DNA of 64,000 nt, taken from positions 1,045,481-1,109,480 of the forward strand of contig CAUYUJ010004780.1 of assembly GCA_963575745.1 (NCBI GenBank). The letters run 5' to 3'. The notes beneath the pieces were generated by a model. The model worked only from the letters and a program-made list of their open reading frames with translations, searched no databases and had not been told where the DNA came from. The position numbers and the translations under genes are program-made. Positions 20,961-32,404 of this stretch are shown piece after piece. Within the stretch, counting starts at the first letter, position 1; each line of letters starts with the position of its first letter. The DNA is from Prorocentrum cordatum. Lineage: Eukaryota > Sar > Dinophyceae > Prorocentrales > Prorocentraceae.

Positions 20961-21560
20961 AGCCCCAAGCTGCCTTCAAGAGACGACAGGCGACAGTCAT
21001 CCATGGCAGCCACGGGGAGCGAGCGACAAATCCCGATGGTCAGTGCTCTTCGTTTGAGTGGCTGTTTTGAAACGGGCTGGTGGGGATAAGCAAAGCGCGA
21101 TGAATACCCAGAGTCTCACACGCCGTACCATTTGGGGGGAATCGATTTGCCTGGGTTTGGGTTCGCCCTCTCAATGCGCATCCGGATTTGGCACAGGCAT
21201 GCAGAGAATCGATTGGCCACGACGCGTTCATGTCACCCACTTTTCGAGCGACGTGATGACAGTGCGCGCGGCCAAACAGTTCCCTGCTCGACTGCGCAAA
21301 TTTCAGATGTGGAAGTCGCGGGCGCCGTGCGCCCGAAGACGCAAGCACCCTCAATGCGATTATTCCTAGTTCATCTGGGCCAGGTTTTGAGGCATGCCAA
21401 AGGACTGCGGGGGTTGTCTTATCTGCACCAGGTTTGTCTGCAACAGGGTGTTGTGCACCAGGTTGATATGCGCGATGTTTGATATTAGGTACTAGTACGC
21501 GTGCAAACACACACACACACACACGCGCACGTCATCTTAAGTAATTCAGGCGTTGGGCCG
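20961..21560. other. no gene recognised; short AC run
   Basis: An AC dinucleotide run lies at about 21508-21526. A frame at 21040-21522 (minus) has no family match. Repeated CACCAGGTTTG-like words occur at 21425-21470. Confidence 0.4.
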
Positions 21561-21571
21561 ATTTGCTGACT

Positions 21572-21968
21572 CATGTTCTCCTCCTCCTCCTCCTCCTCCT
21601 CCTCCTCCTCCTCTGTTCGTCCTTCCTGCTACTTATTCTTGCGCCGATCGGCGGTTTGGCATTGGCCTTCTCTTCCTCCGCCCTCCTTCAATCCTTCTCC
21701 ACGCCCGCGCCACTATAGTAGCTAGAGGCCACGGCCTCGCTCACCTGGCGGTTGCTTCTCCGTTCCCTTCTTGCCCTCCGAGTTCCTTCCGACCGGATCG
21801 TGCGTTTCTCAGAACGCCGGAGGGTTGGGGGGGGGAGGGGCCCGCAGCCATGGATCCCCTTTCTCGAGGCCCCCCCTGCTCCTCCTCCTCCTCCTCCTCC
21901 TCTTTCTGCTCCTGCTCCTGCTCCTGCTCCTGATCCTGCTCCTCCTCCTCCATCTCCTCCTTTTCATT

Positions 21969-22000
<32 letters not shown>

Positions 22001-22010
22001 CTATCCCCGC
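21572..22010 (+). repeat. CTC/CTG-rich microsatellite clusters
   Basis: CTC triplets at 21574-21614 and 21879-22000, with CTGCTC words in the second cluster. Confidence 0.85.
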
Positions 22011-22099
22011 TCCTTCTCGCCCATGCGCTTCGAAGAGGGCTTCGGCAGGCTCGCGCCGCGGAAGTTCGGGCCAGTCGGGGGGGCGCGGAGGCGGGAGGA

Positions 22100-22530
22100 A
22101 TAGGGAGGAGGACGAGGAGGGGGGGCAGAAGGAGGAGTGAGGAGGAGCGAGGAGGAGAGAGGAGAAGGGGAGGAAGCGGAGGAGGAGGATGAGGGGGGGA
22201 AGAGATGGAGGAGGAGGGGGAGGAGGGAGAAAAGAAGGGATGGAGAACAGGGGGGGGGAGGGAGAGGAGGGATGAGGATGAGGATGAGGATGATAATGAT
22301 GATGGTGATGATGATGCTAATGCTGCTGATGATGATGTTGATGCTGATGCTGATGGTGATGATGGCGATGGTGACGGTGGTGATGATGACGGTGCTGATG
22401 CTGATGCTGATGTTGATGCTGATGATGATGATGATGATGATGGTGATGGCGATGGTGCTGGTGGTGATGCTGATGATGAGGAGGACGAGGAGGAGGATCA
22501 AGAGGGAGGAGGGGGGGGGGGGGTGATGAG
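22100..22530 (+). repeat. GGA tract followed by GAT tract
   Basis: GGA-rich at 22100-22275, then imperfect GATGATGCTGATG words at 22283-22485, then GGA and a G run. Ile/Ser- and Asp-rich frames are artefacts. Confidence 0.9.
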
Positions 22531-22614
22531 GAGGATGAGACTGGCTGGCTGACACGCTGCCTCTCTCATTCAATGTATGTACATATGTTCGCGTTATGCT
22601 AGCTGGGACCGCGA

Positions 22615-22775
22615 GCGCAGCCCCAGTCGACCCCCTGGGAGCCGTCGGCCCCGCGCGCAGTCCCAACCGACCCCCAATGGAGCCGACGGCCCCGCGCGCA
22701 GTCCCAGCCGACCCCCCGGGCACCGACGGTCCGCGCGCAGCCCCAGCCGACCCGCTGTTGCACGTGCTGACGTGC
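22615..22775 (+). repeat. 40-bp minisatellite, about 4 units
   Basis: GCGCAG recurs at 22615, 22655, 22696 and 22735. Each unit continues CCCAG.CGACCCCC and then GACGG or GTCGG. Confidence 0.8.
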
Positions 22776-22827
22776 GGGGGCGAAGGGCGAGCGCAGGGAC
22801 TATACTCGCCTTCCGATCTCCCCTTCC

Positions 22828-23190
22828 CTCTCCTCCTCCTCCTCCTCCTCCTCCTCCTCCTCCTCCTCCTCCTCCTCCTCCTCCTCCTCCTTCTCTTTCC
22901 CCTCCCCAGCGGGGGGCGTGCGGGGGCCAGCGCAGACGGGGCCCCCCTGGCGTCGAAGTCCTCGACATCAGGCCACCTCGCGGCAGCGGGGCCGCGCGGG
23001 TGAAAGGGTTTTGGGAATTGAGGGTTGAGGCTTGACGACAGGGGTCGGATGAGGAGGACAGGCGCGCCCGAGAAGAAGGCAACGGAGGAGCAGCTAGGGT
23101 TGGGGGCCAAGGTGGAGGAGGGGGAGGGGGAGGAGGAGGAGGAGGAGGAGGAGGAGGAGGAGGAGGAAGCGAGGGAGGAGGAGCTAGGGT
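22828..23190 (+). repeat. CTC tract and, after a spacer, GGA tract
   Basis: CTC triplets at about 22828-22892 and GGA triplets at about 23110-23180: another facing pair. The words GGAGGAGCTAGGGTT and GCCAAGG(C/T)GGA repeat three times at 23085-23265. Confidence 0.85.
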
Positions 23191-23578
23191 TCGGGGCCAA
23201 GGCGGAGGTGGTGAGGCGAGGAAGGCATTGGAGGAGGAGCTAGGGTCATATGAGCCAAGGCGGAAAGGGAGGAGGGCGGAGGCGCCAGATGGGTTCCCTA
23301 TATAATTGAGCGTGGCTTTGCTCTTCCTCTAACTCGTCATCGTCGCGTGTTTCCTACGTAGTACTCGTGTTCTCGCTCCGTCCTCTGCCTCCCTTCATTC
23401 CCTGCTCCGTCTCGTCCCTCTCTCGCGTTCCTCTTCCTCCTGTGATCCCTCCTGGAGCGCCCATTACTTCCAAGCTAGGCTGCAGTGGGCCTCAACTCTC
23501 GTCGCCCCCAATGCAGACCTCGTCTGCAGCAGCGACAGCTCGTCGAGGCCGCTCCGGCAGCCACCCACGTTGAACTGA
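23191..23578. other. no gene recognised
   Basis: CT-rich mixed sequence. A TATATAA-like word at 23299 has no supported role. Confidence 0.35.
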
Positions 23579-23579
23579 A

Positions 23580-24395
23580 TCAGCTGTCGCTCGAGGTGTT
23601 GCTCGAGCTCTCCGAGTCCGAAGCTTGCGTTGCCTTGAACCCCTGCAGCTTGCCCCTGGTCGAGGCGCCCCCTGCTTTCGGCTTCGGCTTCACCTTCGCC
23701 TTTGCCTTTGCCTTCGCCTTCGCCTTCGCCGACACCTTGAGTGGTTCAGGGGCCGGCTCTGACGAAGCTGGATGTGAGCTGCTGCTGCGCTTGCGCTTCT
23801 TCTTGCTCTCCTTCTTGTTGCCTTTGATTGTCTTCTTGCTGGCCTTATTGTTCCTCTTGTCCTCATCGTCCTTGGAAATGTCCTTGTCGCCCTTGTGCTT
23901 GTCGATCTTGTTATTGTCGTTATTGCGCTTCTTTTCCTCGAGCTTGCCGTCAACGCTGTTCTTCTTGGAGTCCTTGTTGCCGTGATCCCTCTTATGCTTC
24001 TTACTTTGAGACTTGCGCTTGTCGTTCGAATCGCTGTCGCTGTCTCGCTTCTTTTTCTTCTTTGGTTTGACCGGCGATGACTCCGACGTGCTGGTCTGGG
24101 CCTTACTCTCCTCAGCGATGGGCTCGGCTTCCTCCGCGTCCCCCACGTGCTCGCCAGCCTCGTCTGCGGGCACTTCGACCTCCATTGAACCGTCCTTTCT
24201 CCGGCCCCAGCGCTGCAGCTTCTCGGCGTGGTAGAAGACGTGGCAGTTCCTCTTGGGGTCTTTCCGCACCAACTGGTTTTTGCACGCCCACTCAATGAAG
24301 CTATCAGCGCGCGGCGCCGACCTGAATCTGTCGACCAATTGCTCCTTGGAGTGCCAGTTGGCCGTCGTCTCCGACTCAGACCTTGGGGGAGCCAC
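23580..24395 (-). CDS. lysine-rich, probably nuclear protein (271 codons, start unresolved)
   Basis: A continuous minus-strand frame ends at TGA 23580-23582. Residues 1-75 read like a folded domain (EQLVDRFRSAPRADSFIEW, then CHVFYHAEKLQRWGRRKD). Beyond that is a highly charged Lys/Ser/Asp/Glu tail with KKKKKR (a likely nuclear signal), a run of KA repeats like a histone-H1 tail, and a Ser-rich end. The top of the frame is a GTG; a stop lies two codons upstream, and the first ATG is at 24185, inside the frame. The upstream sequence AATAG|TCAGTGG could be a 3' splice site, so this may be the last exon of a longer gene. I do not recognise the family. Nucleic-acid or chromatin association is inferred from composition only. 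Confidence 0.6.
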   Translation of the reverse strand: MAPPRSESETTANWHSKEQLVDRFRSAPRADSFIEWACKNQLVRKDPKRNCHVFYHAEKLQRWGRRKDGSMEVEVPADEAGEHVGDAEEAEPIAEESKAQTSTSESSPVKPKKKKKRDSDSDSNDKRKSQSKKHKRDHGNKDSKKNSVDGKLEEKKRNNDNNKIDKHKGDKDISKDDEDKRNNKASKKTIKGNKKESKKKRKRSSSSHPASSEPAPEPLKVSAKAKAKAKAKAKVKPKPKAGGASTRGKLQGFKATQASDSESSSNTSSDS

Positions 24396-24399
24396 TGAC

Positions 24400-25560
24400 T
24401 ATTCTACGACGTTGCGCCCCCCCGAAAATCCTGAGCGTCTCTCTCTATCATCTTCCATTTCGTCCTCCTCTTCTTATCTTCCTCCACCTTTACCTTCTCA
24501 TCATCTTCCGCATTCGTTGTACCCTTCTCTCACTCCTCGTTGTCCTCCTCCTCCTCCTCCTCCTCCTTCTCCTCCTCCACCTCCCTCCTCGTGGCGCTCG
24601 CTCTCATCGAGGTCGCGCTTCGCGCCCTCTTCAGCACCCCTGCAAGCGTCATCGGATGGCACAGGCGGACTTGGCTGGACAGGACACGCGAGAGTACACA
24701 AGACCCTTCCGAGGGCCACATTGCCACAGGAATGTAGGAAGCATGGGTCGCGAGACACAGGGCGCAAGTGCACCCTTGATTTGGCAGGGTCGACCTGCTA
24801 AGATGGGCCGACTGCATCGAATTCGAAGTCTCATCTTGTCCCCCCGCAGACCACATAGATTTCCTGGCTTTCAGCACCACCCCAGCAGTGTTGAAGCAGC
24901 CGTCGGCCTTCGCCCAGAGATCGCGCATTGCCTCCCTCACCTCAGGCGAAGCAAGCTTTCAGGAACACGTGCAGGAACACCCAAAACGAGAGACCCCAGG
25001 GAGGGGGAAGAAACGCAAAGAGCAGAAGGGTACCCCTCATAATCTGAGGTGGTTATTAAGCATCGCGCTGGTAATAAAAAAAGGGGGGGGGGGGGGGGGC
25101 CCTCCAACACGAGCCAGACCCGCTTTCGCGGGGGAACCTCTCCAAACGTCGCCCCCGGATCCCCCCCCCCGGCCCGCCAAGGAGGCCGGGGAGGAGAAGG
25201 GGGGAGGAGGAGATGTAGGGAGGAGGGGGGGAAGGGAGGAGGGAGAGGGGACGAGGGGGCGAAACCTCAGCGGACCCTGAGGCCAAGCACAGGCGCTCCA
25301 AAGAGCCCCCTACTACAGGGGGATTTTGGACGAACAAAAAAAGACGCCCAACAAAAAGACACATAAATGGTGAACAAATGCTCCAAACATAATCCCCATA
25401 CTATTTTTTGATTGTTTCGGAAAGTTAATCCTGTAGAGGGGCACGCCCGACTTAACCCGAAGGGGGGGGAAGAGGAGGGGGCCGAGGAGGAGGAGGGGGA
25501 GGAGAAAGCAGAGCGCGCGCCGGGCGATGGCCTGGTAGGGGGGGGGGGGCGGTGGAGGAG
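24400..25560. other. no confident gene; CTC tract, C and G runs
   Basis: A CTC tract lies at 24541-24590 and a G run at 25083-25100. A minus-strand frame at 24800-24928 (RDLWAKADGCFNTAG) faintly resembles the region after the RT catalytic motif in LINE proteins, but it is too short to call. Confidence 0.35.
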
Positions 25561-25571
25561 ACCAAGCCGGC

Positions 25572-26400
25572 GGGATGCCCATCCGGCGCTGGATGGGTAG
25601 GGGTACCCAGCTGGCGCCCAGCAGGCACCCATCCGGCGGCAGCCCTGAAGGGGGGGGGCGCTCAGATACCGAACCGGCGGCACGCCCATCCGGCGCGCCA
25701 AGCAGGTACCCATCCGGCGGCAGCCCTGAAGGGGGGGGCGCTCAGATACCCATCCGGCGGCATACGCATCCGGCGCTGGATGGGTAGGGGTACCCAGCTG
25801 GCACCCAGCAGGTGCCCATCCGGCGGCAGCCCTGAAGGGGGGGGGGCGCTCAGATACCCATCCGGCGGCATGCCCATCCGGCGCTGGATGGGTAGGGGCA
25901 CCCAGCTGGCACCCAGCAGATACCCATCCGGCGGCAGCCCTGAAGGGGGGGGGCGCTCAGATACCCATCTGGCGGCATACCCATCCGGCGCTCGATGGGC
26001 AGGGGTACCCAGACGGCACCCGGCAGACACCCCTCTGGCGGCAGCTCTGAGAGGGGGGGGGGGGCGATCAGATACCCATCCGGCGGAATACCCATCCGGC
26101 GCTGGCTGGGTAGAGGTACCCAGCCCGCACCCGGCAGATACCCATCCGGCGGCAGCCCTGAGAGGGGGGGGGCGATCAGAAATACCCATCCGGCGGCATA
26201 CCCATCCGGCGCTGGCTGGGTAGGGGTACCCAGTTGGTACCCGGCAGATACCCATCCGGCGGCCGCTGGGTGGGTAGGGGTACCCAGCCAGCACCCGGCA
26301 AATACCCATCCGGCGGCCGCTGGATGGGTAGGGTTACCCAGCTGGCACCCAGGAGATACCCATCCGGCGGCAGCCGTGAGAGGGGGGGGGGCGCTCAGAT
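25572..26400 (+). repeat. 108-110 bp satellite array, cut by the assembly gap
   Basis: GGCGCTGG recurs at 25772, 25880, 25988, 26098 and 26208 (spacing 108, 108, 110, 110), with shorter or rearranged units on both sides. Each unit holds ACCCATCC-GGCGCT-GGATGGGT, a perfect 8-bp-arm palindrome, several CATCCGGCGGCA words and a run of 7-10 G. Both strands are open in places because stops are absent from the unit. Confidence 0.95.
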
Positions 26401-26500
26401 NNNNNNNNNNNNNNNNNNNNNNNNNNNNNNNNNNNNNNNNNNNNNNNNNNNNNNNNNNNNNNNNNNNNNNNNNNNNNNNNNNNNNNNNNNNNNNNNNNNN
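26401..26500. other. assembly gap (100 N)
   Basis: One hundred undetermined bases directly follow the satellite array. Satellite sequence ends at 26400 and composite-repeat sequence begins at 26501, so the true array length is unknown. Confidence 1.
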
Positions 26501-29210
26501 CTCCCTCAATGTCCCTCTTCATCGGCCGCTGTAAGGATTCGTTTTCACTGAGGGAAGTGCCCTGTTGGAAGGCAACCACCCGACACTCCCGAACTATGCC
26601 CAAACACCCTTACTGGTACTACACCGCGAACCACCATCCTTGTTGCGTTTCGACGGCCCTTAATAACGCCAGAACGACATGTTTTGACTTCTCCATCGCG
26701 AATCAAAATAACTGGTGCGCCCTGACATTCCGACATCGGGCCCACGCATCATTTCTGGGACGATAGCCACAATATTGGAGCTGCTGCGCACTCTGAAAAC
26801 GAACGTGCGCGACGCTAACACGAGAACCACATTTTGAAACAAACCCGCCCTGCACCCGTGAAACTCTTACAAGTGGCTGGGCAAAAAATGCGCAGAAATA
26901 ACACGAGAACCGCTTTTCGAACACGGACCGCCCTCCAGCCGTGAAGCCCTTGAGCATTCTCAGCTTACGGATCAAAGTGTCGAGGACATCTCACGCGAAA
27001 CGCCGAGCCCGCCCTACTGACACGCCTCGGGGTGCGACAGAAAAGAGTCATTTATGACGGATATGAATGAAGGAAAAGGGGGGAGGGACATGTGATGATG
27101 ATGATGATGACGATGGTGATGAAGTTGAGGAGGGGGACGAGAAGGAGGAGGATGAGGAGGACCAGTGTAAACCCAAGACCCAACAATGATATTGCAATAA
27201 ACCCTGGCCGTTCCTGGGACTTCACCATCGCGTATCAACGTAACTGGTGCGCCGTGACATCCTGACATCGTGCCAGCGCACCATTTGTGGGACGGTAACC
27301 ATGAAAACCCTTGAACCGGAGTTGAAATCTTTAAACAAATGTGCGCAGCGCTAAGGCGAGAATAACATTTTGAAAAGGAGCCACCCTCTAACCGTGAAGC
27401 TCTTACAAGACTTTATGACGAATGCTCGTAGCGCTAAAGTGAGAACCGGATTTTGAAAACGGACCGACCCCATCCGTGAAGCTCTTGCAACAGGAGGGAC
27501 GAACTACTTATAAGGAGGAAGGATGGAAGAGAAGGAAGAGGACCTTTGTAAACCCCAAACCCGTCAACGATGTTGGAATACACTCTCCCTCCAACTCCAC
27601 TGCCTCAAGTATAACTGCCTCGTTTTTCTGCCACAACCGTGTGAAAATCCTGAAGCGTGCCAAAACACCATTCTCAGGATTTCAACGCCAAGAACCAATA
27701 TGATTGTGACGTGTTGGCGGTCCTGAGTCGTGCCAACAAAACGCCACTCCTGGGACATCAACACCGCGAATCAACGTAACTGGTGCGCCCTGCCAATCCG
27801 GATTCGCTCCATAACATAGTTTCTGGTACGTTAACCAAGGGAATTCATGAGGATCTTTCATGTTTTGATACGAATGTGAGCGGTGCTCAGGCGAGAGCCA
27901 CAGTCTGAAGAAAGACTCGCCCTTCCTCCGTGAAGTTCTTGCGTCTTTTCAAACGAATGTGCGCGGCGTCCAGGCGAGACCCACAATTTGAAAACCACCC
28001 GCTTTCATTCGTGAGACTGTTGCGAGTTCTAAAAATGATAACGACGTCTCCAACGAAACGCCCTGCCCGCTCTTTCGACCCGCCTCGGGTTGCGACAGTG
28101 AGGAACTGTTTATAAGGAGGAAGGATGGAGGATGAGAAAGGGGAAGGATGGAGGAGGAGGAGGAGGAGGAGGAGGACCAATGTAAACCCAAGATTCGTTA
28201 GCGATGTTGGAATACACGCCTCGGGGTGCGCCACGGAGGAGTTACTCATTAGGAAGTAGAATGGAGGAGAAGGGGGAAGAGAAATGATATGATGATGCTG
28301 ATGGCAGCGATGATGATACAATTGAGGAGGTGGAGGGCGAGGCGGAGGAGGATGAGCAGGGCAGCGGGACCAGTGTAACCCAAGACTCATCAACGATATT
28401 GTAATAGACCCTCCCTCCAACTTCCCTCTTCATAAGCCCCTACAAAGACTCAGTCCACTGAACGAATCATCCCTTTAGACGGCATCCGTTTGAACATCCA
28501 CACCTGTGCCCGACCACCATTCCTGAGACTTCAACACCGCGAATCTCAACTACTGTTGCGTCTTGATGATCTTGAATGTGCCCAACACCGCGAATCACCT
28601 TGACTGGTGCGCCCTGCCAATCCTGGATCGCTTCAAAACGCAAATGCTGGCACTTTAGCCATACTGTCCCATGGAATTCTGGTAATGTTTGAAGCGAATG
28701 CGCGCGGCATGAGGACGACAACTAGGATTTGAAAAAGAGCCGCCCTCAATCCGTGAAGCTCTTGCAAGTGTTAAAAGCGAATGTGCGCGGCGCTGTGGCG
28801 AGAACCACATTTTGCAAACGACCCGCCTTCACTCCGTGAAGCCCTTGCAAATCTTTTAAGCGAATGTGTGCGGCGCTGAGGCAAGAGACCCATATTGAAA
28901 CCAACTCGCCTTCAATCCGTGAAGCTCTTACACTTTGTTGAACCGAATGTGCGAAACGCTAAAAAATAAAACGCATTTTGAAACGACCCGCCCTCAATCC
29001 GTGAAACCCTTGCAACTCTTCTATACAAAAATTGTGTTCGGCGCTACAGCGGAAACGACATTTTGGAAGCGGCCTGCTCTTCATCTGTGAAGCTCTTGCC
29101 CAATTTCAACCTTCAAACGCATGAATGGTAAGGACGTCTCAAGCGAAACGTCCGGCGCGCCCTTCCGACTGGCCTCGGGGTGCGAAAATGAGGTAATATG
29201 CATAAGGGAA
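26501..29210 (+). repeat. composite satellite, tandem kilobase-scale units (modules D-E-A-B-C)
   Basis: Four or more diverged units share one module order. D: GTAAACCCAAGA..CATC, then CTCCCTCCAA. E: CAACACCGCGAATC and AACTGGTGCGCCCTG. A: one to five copies of a segment near 83 bp with CCGTGAAGCTCTTGCAA and GAATGTGCGCGGCGCT. B: GTCTC..GCGAAACG, then CTCGGGGTGCGAC. C: a GGA/GAT microsatellite. Units start near 26501, 27160, 27541, 28170 and 28368. No ORF persists across units. Confidence 0.85.
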
Positions 29211-29765
29211 AGGACTGGAGGAGGAGGAGGAGGAGGAGTAGGACGAGGAGGAGGAGGAGGAGGAGGAGGAGGAGGAGGAGGAGGAGGAGGCGGAGGAGGA
29301 GGAGGAGGAGGAGAGGAGTAGGAGGAGGGGAGGAGGAGGAGGAGGAGGAGGAGGACAGAGGGGAGGAGGAGGAGGAGGGGAGAGGAGGAAGAGAGGGGAG
29401 GGAAGAAGGAGGAGGAAGAGAGAGGAGAGAGGAGGGGAGAGAGGAAGGAGAGGGAGGAGGAGGAGGAAGAAGAAGAGAGGAAGAGGATGCTGATGATGAG
29501 GAGGAGGCGGAGGAGGAGAAGAATGAGGAGGAAAAGGAGGATGAGGAGGAGGAGAAGGAGGAGGACGAGGACGAGGATGAGGAGGAGGAGGAGGATGGGG
29601 AGGAGGAAGAGGATGATGAGGTGGAGGAGGAGGAAGAGGAGGAAAAAGAGGAGGAAGAACAGGAGGAAAAGGAGGAGGAGGAGCAGGTGGAGGAAGAGGA
29701 CCAGGTGGAGACGGACGCGGAGGAGGATGGGCGGGGGAGGGGGGGGGGGGAGGAGGAAGGGGAAG
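29211..29765 (+). repeat. long GGA microsatellite (C module)
   Basis: About 550 bp of GGA/GAG triplets with GAT and AAG interruptions, in the position where other composite units have short GGA tracts. The poly-Glu, poly-Ser and Arg-rich frames are artefacts. Confidence 0.95.
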
Positions 29766-29854
29766 AGGGCAAGCTAGGTGCGCTCGCGTCATATCTTATG
29801 TCCTCTCCCCCTCTCCCATCCATTACCAAGGCGTAGATCTCCTCTCTATATCCG

Positions 29855-29945
29855 CACAGTTGGATGTCTTAGCATGGCACAGCATTACATGGCATAGCAT
29901 GGCGTTGAACATCAACGCGTAGCATGTCATAGCATGGCGTGGCGA
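29855..29945 (+). repeat. degenerate about 10-bp repeat, CATAGCATGG
   Basis: TAGCATGGCA, CAGCATTACA, TGGCATAGCA and related words. Confidence 0.55.
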
Positions 29946-30061
29946 CGCCCCAAACGCCCCCCAAATCAACGAATTGAAACCGAATGTGTAATCATTTCCT
30001 CTGTTTTTTTTTTCGGGGAGCATTTTCTAGATTTTGGGGCCTATTAGGAAGGACCGGAATC

Positions 30062-30274
30062 CATGCCGTGGCATGACACTGGGAATAATGACGCCAACGT
30101 TGCAGTGGGAACACGATTCGGAACGAGCGGAAGCGCGGAAATGAGTCCAGCGCCGCAGCGGGAGCGCGATTCGGGACGAGCGGAAGCGCGGAAATGACGC
30201 CAGCATCGCAGCGGGAAAACGATTCGGAACGAGCGGCAGCCCGAAAATGAAGCCAGCGCTTCAGCGGGAAAAAC
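30062..30274 (+). repeat. 53-bp tandem repeat, about 4 units
   Basis: GATTCGG recurs at 30115, 30168 and 30221, spacing exactly 53. Each unit holds AACGAGCGG(A/C)AGC and GAAATGA..CCAGCG. Confidence 0.85.
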
Positions 30275-30404
30275 ATGTTGAGAAACACCCCAAGCGAAAA
30301 CCCAATTCCCGGTAATTCTGTGTAAAAAACACTACGCGGAGGGGCTTGGATATCTTCCAGACGTCATCTGTGGAGAGAGGAGAGTGGTATTCATATTGTG
30401 TAAT

Positions 30405-31150
30405 TGTGGATGAGGAGGAGGAGGAGGAGGGAGGACGAGGAGGAGGACCAGTGAAAACCCAAGAGTCATCAACGATGTTGGAGTACACCCTCCCTCCAAG
30501 CTCCCCCATCGGCCCCTACAACGGTTCATTTCCATTGACGGAACTGCTTCGTTGGAAGACAACCTTTTGAGGACCCTGAAGCATGCCAAGACATTGTTCT
30601 CGGGATTCCAACGCCACGGATCAACCTGACTGCTGCGTTTTGAAGATGTTGGATCTTGCCAGAACGCCACTCTTGCGATGGCAACACCGCGAACCAACGT
30701 AAGTGTTGCACCCGCGAAATCCGGAATTCTTTCAACATATCTTTTTTGCACGCTGATCATGGGAATAGCGTTTATTAACTAATGTGCGCGGCGCTGAAAC
30801 GCTCATGCATTTTTGAAAACGAATGTACGCGGCGCCGAAACGATAGCCACATTATGAAAACGGGTCGCCGTCAATCCGTGCAGCTTTTGCATTTTTAAAA
30901 CGAATGTGCGCGGCGCTAAGGCGAGAGACACATTTTTAAAACGAGTCGCCCTCAATCCGTGAAGCCCTTGCAATTTTTTTAAACGAATGTACGCGGCGCT
31001 ACGGCGAGAGCCACATGTTTAAAACGACCCGCCATCCATCTGTGAACCTGCTGCCAATTTTGGAGCTTCAGAATCATAAGTGGTGAGAAAGTCTCAGGCG
31101 AAACGCTCGGCGCGCCATAACAACTGGTTTCGGGGTGCGACAGGAATCAC
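30405..31150 (+). repeat. composite satellite, further unit
   Basis: The same D-E-A-B order as 26.5-29.2 kb: GGACCAGTGAAAACCCAAGAG near 30444, CAACACCGCGAACCAACGTAA near 30680, three A segments at 30780-31060, and GTCTCAGGCGAAACGC near 31090. Confidence 0.85.
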
Positions 31151-31159
31151 CTGTTTCTA

Positions 31160-31358
31160 AGGGGAAGGAACGGAGGAGGAAGAGGAGGAGGATGAGGAGA
31201 GGAGGAGGAGAAGGAATATGAGGATGATGAGGAAGCGGAGGAGGAGGAGGAGGAGGAGGAGGAGGAGGAGGAGGAGGAGGAGGAGGAGGAGGAGGAGAGG
31301 AGGAGGAGGAGGAGGATGAAGATGAGGAGGAGGAGGCTGACGAGGGGGAGGAGGAGGC
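31160..31358 (+). repeat. GGA microsatellite (C module)
   Basis: GGA/GAG triplets closing the composite unit. Confidence 0.93.
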
Positions 31359-31384
31359 TGCAAACAATAAGTTTTTGCACTGCG

Positions 31385-31522
31385 GATGTGCGAGCCATGT
31401 GGCAGCAACAATATGGCGCGCGCTATGTGGTCCAATGTATGCGGTGGAAGCTAGGTCCTGGAAACACTGTGGTGCAAGCTATGTGATGGAACCAATTTGG
31501 TGCAATCTATGCGGTGCCACTC
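31385..31522 (+). repeat. degenerate 14-bp tandem repeat
   Basis: Words of the GGTGCAAGCTATGT type recur with a spacing near 14 bp, as at 11738-11925. Confidence 0.6.
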
Positions 31523-32400
31523 ACCCTGTCCAACTTGCGTTGTCAACTCCGCTGTTCCCGCAATCGCCCCACCCACCCACCCGCAACCTGGCTTGCAAAA
31601 TCCATGCGGCGGCGATTGCGATGACAGCTTGGCGCTGGCTGGCGTGTCGCTGCGGCCGCGCTAGCGCGCACAAGCTCGCGCGCAGAGCGGTCAGCTAGTC
31701 TGGCGCGACCGTGGTGGCATTGACCGCGGGGAACTTCCCAATGCGTCTCGCAGGCCGTGCTGACGCGCGGCACTTCAGTGCGAGTCGGTGGCTCGGGCGG
31801 GCGCGGTATCATGGCGACGCCGACAACGGCAAGCACGATAATAGATGTAGCGATGCTGGTGGCGACGATGACGATGACGATGCTGATGGCACTTGCAATG
31901 ACGGCGCCGATGCCGATCACGCCGATGACGATGATGGTGTCCACGCATCGGTGATAAAAAAGGTTTTGGAAGGATCTCGACATGCGCGCGCAGCCGACGA
32001 GCGCAAGTGGCCCGCATGGATCGTGCCCCCCCCAGCACGCGTGCAAAGGCGTTCGAATGATTTCGACATGCGCGCGCGCGAGGCCCCGGCTTGGTCGCAT
32101 TTGATGAAAAAGTTGAAAAACCAATGGTTCTCTCAAGAATTCGCAGAAGAGCACGCTCAGACCTTTCTAGAAACGTCATGTTGCAAAACCGTCGATTTGA
32201 AATCGTTGCAAAACTGTTTTTTTTTGCAAGACTTTACCGGCGTGTGCGCGTCGTTCCGTTTTTTGCAAGGGATTCCTGCACATGGATGATTTTCCCGGAA
32301 AGGGCGTCGGCCCAGGATTCTCGCTTAATGTGGTACTGTAACCTATCCCCGGTGCCAAGTTCGGAGAGGGCCGATTCTTTCCTTCATAAATAGCGACGTT
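31523..32400. other. no gene recognised
   Basis: A GAT-rich stretch at 31850-31950 and a repeated TTCGACATGCGCGCGC word at 31976 and 32064. The 203-codon minus-strand frame here is stop-poor simple sequence. Confidence 0.45.
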
Positions 32401-32404
32401 GAAG

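Noticed and set aside
22001-23200. 399-codon minus-strand frame
   Set aside because: Ile/Ser/Pro/Arg runs from GAT and GGA repeats; no domain.
23295-23302. TATA-box-like word upstream of a plus-strand gene
   Set aside because: No supported plus-strand gene follows, and dinoflagellate promoters generally lack a canonical TATA box.
24530-24940. Minus-strand frame faintly like an RT thumb region
   Set aside because: The resemblance rests on fewer than 20 residues and the rest runs into a CTC microsatellite.
25572-26400. CRISPR array
   Set aside because: The unit is repeated throughout with no unique spacers, has palindromic and G-run parts, and lies in eukaryotic DNA with no cas genes.
31543-32154. 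203-codon minus-strand frame with a hydrophobic Ile/Val/Ala segment
   Set aside because: The hydrophobic part is a GAT-type simple repeat read in one frame; flanking residues show no family.
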